Below are positions 6,559-10,753 of a DNA stretch of 10,753 bases, in pieces (position 1 is the stretch's first letter; each line of letters starts with the position of its first letter). The translations under genes and the position numbers were made by a program. The notes below the pieces were generated by a model, which worked only from the letters and a program-made list of their open reading frames with translations, was not told the DNA's origin and made no database searches. Location of the stretch: the NCBI RefSeq assembly GCF_000003605.2, contig NW_003158766.1, positions 29,317 through 40,069 on the forward strand, given 5' to 3'. The DNA comes from Saccoglossus kowalevskii (Eukaryota > Hemichordata > Enteropneusta > Harrimaniidae).

Positions 6559-7321
6559 ATATGAATTATAAATCTGGGCGAAAGTGAAGATTTACGGCTT
6601 ACATTCCATATGCCATTACATTGCCACATTATTCGGGGCTGAATAATTCATTTTTACAGACATGTTCAAAGAAAATAACTACGTTATTCTCGTTGCTAAG
6701 GGCGTTTTCATGATTGCTAGTGTGGACCCAGCTATATATCAATGAAAATCTGCTATTCGATGTTTAGTTCCGTATCATATAAAATGCATGGTTGCTATGG
6801 GTATTGTCGTTGTTGCTATGGTATGGTATCAGGGGAAAGAAAACATTTCTCACCAATTTAGTCATTCACTTGATAAAACTGCAATATGAAGACAGAACAT
6901 AACTAGTAGTTTATTTTGCATGTTTTTGGGACGCCATTTTCAGATTAATTTGCATATATTGTACGCCACCAACGATATAATCAACCAGTATAGTTCCAAT
7001 CATGAAAATGCTAAGAAGAGATATTTGGAGAATGCCGATTAACATTTCATCCAGACAATCAAGAAAAAACTCAACGGATTCTCCTCTTTCCCAGTAATGT
7101 ATTCGACTTGTTAGAAAAGTAACCTTTTTATAATTCGCTAGAATTCGGTAAATTTACAAATGGTCGTAGACTCGTTCGTCGCTACAATGTTGGACTCTGT
7201 CCTCTACGCACTATCAAGTATGTACCATGTAACAACAAATTTGTGAAACAGTTGCGAAGATATACAAAAAACAAAACTAATAAAACAAACTGTTATATAA
7301 TTTACCAGGCTTGAAGTTCGG
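6559..7321. other. Unassigned DNA with paired GTTGCTATGG words
   Basis: GTTGCTATGG occurs at 6791-6800 and 6812-6821. Each is an X-box left half plus spacer (GTTGCYATGG) whose right half is not conserved. AAAATGGCGT, a YY1-like match, lies on the - strand at 6931-6940, followed by an octamer within TAATTTGCAT (6946-6955). No gene is seen. Confidence 0.4.
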
Positions 7322-7338
7322 CTTATTCGTGGAATAAG
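7322..7338. promoter_or_regulatory. Perfect hairpin containing a STAT-type site
   Basis: CTTATTC-GTG-GAATAAG is a perfect 7-bp inverted repeat with a 3-base centre. Its inner part, TTCGTGGAA (7326-7334), is the STAT palindrome TTCNNNGAA. The symmetry extends beyond the usual STAT core. Function is inferred only. Confidence 0.3.
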
Positions 7339-7358
7339 AGTTGAGACACACATCGTCT

Positions 7359-7377
7359 ATACAGACAAATTTACATA
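7359..7377 (+). repeat. 19-mer shared with 9472-9490, copy 1
   Basis: ATACAGACAAATTTACATA occurs here and, identically and in the same orientation, at 9472-9490. Neither flank aligns convincingly; after the match both continue with loosely similar CA/TA-rich sequence. A 19-base exact match is improbable by chance in 10 kb, so both may be remnants of a short interspersed repeat. Confidence 0.55.
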
Positions 7378-7498
7378 CACACAGTGTCATGACGTTACCT
7401 CCCGTAATGCACTCTGCACACGAGAGCTGAAAACCTGACATGTATGTCACTAAGTGAATAATTGCAACTAGAAGACGAATGTGAATGTGCGCCGTCTT
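7378..7498. other. Unassigned DNA
   Basis: Nothing recognisable except a CRE-like half-site in GTCATGACGTTACC near 7387-7400. Confidence 0.4.
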
Positions 7499-7519
7499 TG
7501 TTTACTCAACCTTTGACCG
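7499..7519. promoter_or_regulatory. Forkhead site next to a DR1-like nuclear-receptor site
   Basis: TGTTTAC (7499-7505) is a forkhead core. Read on the - strand, 7507-7519 gives CGGTCAAAGGTTG, an imperfect direct repeat of AGGTCA spaced by one base, the arrangement bound by HNF4 or RXR heterodimers. FOX and HNF4 sites often sit together in gut or liver-type enhancers. This is suggestive only. Confidence 0.25.
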
Positions 7520-8166
7520 AGCATGTCAGGTACGTAGAGAGCCAATCAACAAGCTACAAAATAAGCTGTACTACGTACCAGTTATGTTGGGTGTCATGTT
7601 AGAAAAAGAATCACAGTCTTCCGAAGAATTGTAAAATGTCAGTCAATCGAGTCACGTTTCGCCGATAATGAGTAGACTTTGTATTTCGTTCCCAACAGAA
7701 GGATAAGTTAGCTCCGCGATACATCCACGTATACTGCTTAGGCTGCAGTACAGGAGAAATACACGTAGGCTCGACACGATTCAAGTGATTAAATTCTCAT
7801 TATTTCGGGGAAAGGCGATTGCCAATATTTTTTATAATTGCATTCATTTGACAAAACATATCTTTAAATGGTTTGAACCAACGCATGTGCAGACATATGA
7901 AGAGAAACGAATATTTATTGATTAATGTATGTCACGTCGCGTTTATAAATAAAATACTGCATATATGTACGTCACGACTTCTAAGTTATAAATCTCGCAA
8001 AATCATATATTGTATAACGTGTTGTACAAAAAACAATGCTTAACTGTTTGAATCCCATAATTTTCCCCCCAAAATGTTCGTGCAACAATTTGGAAATATT
8101 TTTACTATTTCTTCATAATTTATTAGTGAAATTTAGACCAAATAGAAATTTTTTTGAACTTGATGA
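7520..8166. other. Unassigned DNA with short local repeats
   Basis: ATGTATGTCACGTC (7925-7938) and ATGTACGTCACGAC (7965-7978) form an imperfect direct repeat 40 bp apart, both with CRE-like half-sites. ATTTCTTCAT (8107-8116) and ATGAAGAAAT (8163-8172) are a perfect 10-bp inverted pair. AATTTGGAAATA occurs twice, about 80 bp apart. No gene is seen. Confidence 0.45.
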
Positions 8167-8625
8167 AGAAATTTGGAAATAGTATTAAAGTTTTGTTTCG
8201 AAAACAGCACAATATGGCTTTGGTGGACAGATTTAATTCAAATATTTGCAACGTTTCGCAATATTTGCATCTTTTCTGAAAAAAAGCTTGCGTACATACA
8301 TGGCTGTAGTACGTCATACTCAGTCACTATAGATCATAATTGCGCCCCGTGTTATTCTGTATCACGGTTATTCAGTAATAGTACTGTCAGTCACGGGTCA
8401 AACGTTACGGCGCCATACGTAAATTGGCACAACTTACAAACACGAATATTACTGGTGATGGATGCACACCATGAATGTATCGTAATTATGGCAACAAGAT
8501 ATGACATTACAGCCCTGCAAATACTCAGCGAGGCGGAATATGCAAAGCGGTTTTATGTCATTATTGGTATGGAGTGTCGTATATCAATGACACTATTATT
8601 CATAAGTGGTATTTCGAAGCAATAA
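8167..8625 (+). other. Longest stop-free frame, 153 codons, function unknown
   Basis: This frame stays open from a TGA at 8164-8166 to the TAA at 8626-8628 region. The first in-frame ATG is at 8458, leaving only about 56 codons from a standard start, so an animal gene would need this to be an internal or terminal exon. The translation has several cysteines, NST and NVT glycosylation-type triplets, and mildly hydrophobic stretches (for example around ILLVMDAH and IVIMATRY), but no domain, signal peptide or repeated motif that I recognise. Codon third positions are mixed. A run of this length is unusual for 64% AT DNA (roughly a few per cent by chance in this window), so it is recorded rather than dismissed. 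A decayed or chance frame is the likelier explanation. Confidence 0.15.
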
Positions 8626-8641
8626 CTGCAGCCAATATGTC

Positions 8642-8654
8642 GTTGCCACGCAAC
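8642..8654. promoter_or_regulatory. X-box-like GTTGCCACGCAAC
   Basis: Arms GTTGC and GCAAC surround CAC, giving an RFX-type inverted site with a shortened spacer and one mismatch to GTNRCC-N-RGYAAC. It lies just after the open frame ending near 8625 and 24 bp before the hairpin at 8678. This is a motif match only. Confidence 0.3.
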
Positions 8655-8677
8655 ACGATTTGATAAAACATTTGTTA

Positions 8678-8700
8678 CACACTGTAGTCTACACAGTGTG
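8678..8700. repeat. Perfect 8-bp hairpin, 7-base loop
   Basis: CACACTGT (8678-8685) and ACAGTGTG (8693-8700) are exact reverse complements. The centre can also pair as TGTAG-T-CTACA, so two alternative folds compete. No T-run follows, and a terminator role is not expected in an animal genome. Confidence 0.5.
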
Positions 8701-9447
8701 AGCTACACGCTAGCTACAAGTAATTACGTCATTGTGTGTCAAGTTGAAAAGCACGTGATTATAAACCTCGAACGCACGAGCCCGATTTGTTATGGTCGTT
8801 GATTTTATGATTATCTCCATTAATGTAAACGGTATATATATTGGTGAAGAAAATAACGCAGTATACTCATGCTAAGAGACATGTACACGAGAATAATAAT
8901 GACTCTCAAAAAGTTGTAAAGTTTAAAAAAAATAATGACATAAATAGTTTGTGAGCATAGTAAAACCTTGGCGTGAATATCATTAATGATGTCTTTGAAT
9001 GGCATCGGGTTTCCGGAAATTGAATTTGGTAGTTTGAAATATTTCTGATCATAAAACCGTGAGACGTCGTTCTGTTAGATGTGAAACTACATATAAGTTT
9101 ATTCAAATACTGTACTCAATAAGACATATAAGAAATAATTGAAAGATTAAGTATACAGAGGATACAATAAATAATTATTGCTATTTGTTGAATAATATTT
9201 ACATATTGATTAACTGTATGCAATTACTGGGATTATTGATGTTATGTATTCATAGTGGGGGTAAATGAATTGACACTGAGAGATTCGGAAACCATTTCCA
9301 ATCAAATTAAGATGCCGATGTAAATAATTGTGTCTTATTTTAACACATGAGAGAAAATTAAAAGGATATACAAAAAATGTTGTTTGGAGATTTACTTACT
9401 AATGCCTGGATTATCACTGATAGTGTCCATGAAAGCCTTTATAATTT
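8701..9447. other. Unassigned AT-rich DNA
   Basis: It contains a CRE-like TTACGTCAT near 8725 and a CACGTG E-box at 8752-8757, then mostly AT-rich sequence. The minus-strand frames at 8820-9106 overlap each other, are rich in Ile/Phe/Leu as expected from AT-rich DNA, and show no domain. No gene is seen. Confidence 0.5.
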
Positions 9448-9473
9448 ATTGATTGATTGATTGATTGATTGAT
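9448..9473. repeat. (ATTG)6 microsatellite
   Basis: Perfect ATTG units run for 26 bases and pass directly into the shared 19-mer, suggesting the microsatellite is the tail or edge of the same interspersed element. Confidence 0.95.
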
Positions 9474-9490
9474 ACAGACAAATTTACATA
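9472..9490 (+). repeat. 19-mer shared with 7359-7377, copy 2
   Basis: Identical to the first copy and in the same orientation. Here it abuts the (ATTG)n tract, which the first copy lacks. Confidence 0.55.
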
Positions 9491-9737
9491 TATACACGAA
9501 TGGTAGTCAATGCTTTCATGCACATATTCTGAATGTACGTGAAAGTAACCTTCTTCCAAGCACAACGACACTCAGTAATGTTTAAACACATAGACACTCT
9601 GTAGTATAAGTAAATTATATAATACAGAGGTGTACTTATTTCTTCGTGAGCAATTATGAGATTTCTACTATGTAATGAAAAACATTATTTGAAGAATTTA
9701 AATAAACGCAATTAGTTTGATAGAGGAAATATGTGTT
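9491..9737. other. Unassigned DNA
   Basis: Nothing recognisable. AT-rich, with an AATAAA at about 9700 that is not preceded by a coding frame. Confidence 0.45.
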
Positions 9738-10007
9738 ATGAGCGAAGCCAAACAGGTTAAGAACCCCCTAAAAACAACACGTGTAAAATGTCTTGTTACC
9801 CCTAACAATGTTATTCATAATTTCACTGTCTCACTCCAATATGTAAAACATATCGAATGTTTCTATGTGTACCATTCATATAAACGTCATTCCTGCCTTA
9901 ATATGTTTCGTGTACGTGTAATTGGGAAGTCATACTTGCACGATAAAATTAATATTTATACCTTCTTTTGCGTTGCTCGGACACAATATGCACCCATGTA
10001 CTACTGA
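9738..10007 (+). other. ATG-initiated open frame, 89 codons, unrecognised
   Basis: From ATG at 9738 the frame runs to TGA at 10005-10007. The product would start MSEAKQVKNPLK and be basic and Tyr/Phe-rich toward the end, without a signal peptide, membrane segment or known motif. The base before the ATG context (TTATGA) is a weak Kozak match (G at +4 absent). No paralogue or neighbouring gene supports it, and frames of this length are expected by chance. Listed only because it has a true ATG and is among the longest. Confidence 0.1.
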
Positions 10008-10019
10008 CGTGACGTGACA
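10005..10019 (+). promoter_or_regulatory. Tandem CRE half-sites
   Basis: TGACG TGACG TGACA: three consecutive 5-bp half-sites in perfect phase. Each TGACG is a CREB/ATF half-site, and TGACGTGA also resembles ATF6/XBP1-type sites. It overlaps the stop of the preceding open frame. Confidence 0.3.
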
Positions 10020-10033
10020 AAAGACTTTTTCGC

Positions 10034-10053
10034 TGTTTATTCTTCTGTTGCAG
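10034..10053 (+). other. 3' splice-acceptor-like tract
   Basis: A pyrimidine-rich run ending TTCTTCTGTTGCAG is followed by GG at 10054. CTGAC at 10004-10008, about 45 bases upstream, could serve as a branch point. It is one of the best acceptor-like sites in the window. The following frame stays open about 80 bases but runs into the dispersed repeat, which argues against a conserved coding exon. Confidence 0.2.
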
Positions 10054-10097
10054 GGCCCGATCTGCACGATGACAGATGCATGTTTTTTTTTCTATGT

Positions 10098-10174
10098 TAT
10101 CGATAAAACTCCATTGCTCGAAACGCCAAGCTTTTGAATAGTTACTTAGCACAACAATTACCAAATATTATCTA
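10098..10174 (+). repeat. Dispersed repeat, copy B (inverted partner at 3719-3786)
   Basis: Blocks 10098-10125, 10142-10149 and 10155-10174 correspond in order to the reverse complement of copy A, with 25/28, 8/8 and 19/20 identities. This copy has about 5 extra bases between blocks 1 and 2 and 3-4 extra between blocks 2 and 3. Sequence outside the blocks does not align convincingly, so the recognisable element is 70-80 bp, perhaps the conserved end of something longer. A mobile-element origin is inferred. Confidence 0.85.
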
Positions 10175-10574
10175 CTGTATAAAATGTTTGAAGCAACGAA
10201 TGCAGTACCAGGTATTTGAGAACACAATACGGCAGCCACCTCTACGTATGAGCTTCTTTCGACTGAGAAAGTCTGGATTCAATAACTCTAAATGGGGAAT
10301 ACTTTTCCCGATATGACTGGCATATTGATTACACGCTTTCCCATAGTCAATTGTCTGTCACCGGTGAATGATCCAAACAGTGATCGAAGTGTACAAAATG
10401 AAATGATGGTAAAACTTTGATAACAGCCTCGTTCATCAAATCTTTGTAATGTACTCTATGTACGTCGTTTTTCTGCGAGAACATAGAAATGTAAAATAAA
10501 ATAGAAGATTACGTAATACGCGTATCTTTAAAAGCTATTTCGATTGCAAAGACTTCTGAGAAGCGTTGTCGTCA
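10175..10574. other. Unassigned DNA
   Basis: A 60-codon plus-strand frame overlaps the left part and the dispersed repeat; it has no features. No RNA gene or repeat is recognised. Confidence 0.45.
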
Positions 10575-10597
10575 GTACACTAGTACTATTAGTGTAC
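10575..10597. repeat. Perfect 8-bp hairpin, 7-base loop
   Basis: GTACACTA (10575-10582) and TAGTGTAC (10590-10597) are exact reverse complements. With a 2-base bulge the stem can continue through CAGT and ACTG outside. The geometry equals that of the hairpin at 8678-8700, but the sequences are unrelated apart from GTGTAC/CACTGT-like words. Confidence 0.5.
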
Positions 10598-10753
10598 ACT
10601 GTGCTCTCGTTGGAATGCAAATATACATACCCTCTAACTTCGATAAATGCCGTCAATCAAATATTCGATCTCGCTACCGGTCTTTGTATCATCATTATAG
10701 AATTAGTTTTTACCTACGCTTTCATCAGTAGGAGAGTTCGAGTGACGGGGACA
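10598..10753. other. Unassigned end of window
   Basis: It contains the octamer at 10615-10622 and nothing else I can support. Confidence 0.45.

Noticed and set aside
8678-8700. Rho-independent terminator
   Set aside because: The stem is not GC-rich, no T-run follows, and the surroundings are not bacterial.
8820-9106. Two overlapping minus-strand frames rich in Ile, Phe and Leu
   Set aside because: Hydrophobic content is expected from AT-rich codons; the frames overlap out of phase and lack any family signature.
9700-9710. Poly(A) signal AATAAA as a gene end
   Set aside because: AATAAA hexamers are frequent throughout this AT-rich window and none follows a supported coding region.
10034-10136. 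Coding exon after the acceptor-like tract
   Set aside because: The open part is short, reads through a T-run and enters the dispersed repeat; no donor of quality follows in frame.

Overview
This window looks like non-coding DNA from an animal nuclear genome, most likely an invertebrate with mosaic or low CpG methylation. The reasons are that it is AT-rich (roughly 64-65% by eye), CpG is common rather than depleted, simple tetranucleotide repeats are scattered through it, a CpG-dense minisatellite lies at one end, and no operon, Shine-Dalgarno or dense coding structure appears on either strand. No protein-coding gene, rRNA, tRNA or CRISPR array can be supported. The longest stop-free frames (8167-8625, 9738-10007) match no family I recognise, so the window is best read as intergenic or intronic. 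The species cannot be named from what is visible.

Layout. Bases 16-295 hold a minisatellite built from a 20-bp unit and a 12-bp deletion derivative of it, clean at the left and decaying to the right. Bases 450-590 hold an AT-rich foldback and a YY1-like element around a short ATG frame. Bases 897-1052 hold a near-perfect RFX X-box, a full CRE inside a short inverted repeat, and a CACGTG E-box. A second full CRE lies at 2103-2112. Bases 3719-3786 hold one copy of a dispersed repeat whose partner lies inverted at 10098-10174. Bases 4342-4392 hold a near-perfect palindrome of NRF1 type and a forkhead pair, followed by a compound microsatellite (4519-4570). Bases 4860-5250 form a GC/CpG-richer island with promoter-like elements. 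Bases 5599-5683 form a long bulged hairpin. From 5860 to 9000 there are scattered octamer, X-box-like, E-box and STAT-like sites and several short perfect hairpins. Bases 9448-9490 join an (ATTG)n microsatellite to a 19-mer shared exactly with 7359-7377. The last kilobase holds tandem CRE half-sites, a splice-acceptor-like tract, the second dispersed-repeat copy and a hairpin.

No coherent set of genes can be described as working together. The best-supported new observations are structural: the 20+12 minisatellite architecture, the inverted pair of dispersed repeats, the 5599-5683 foldback and the shared 19-mer. Transcription-factor sites are motif matches only and carry modest confidence.
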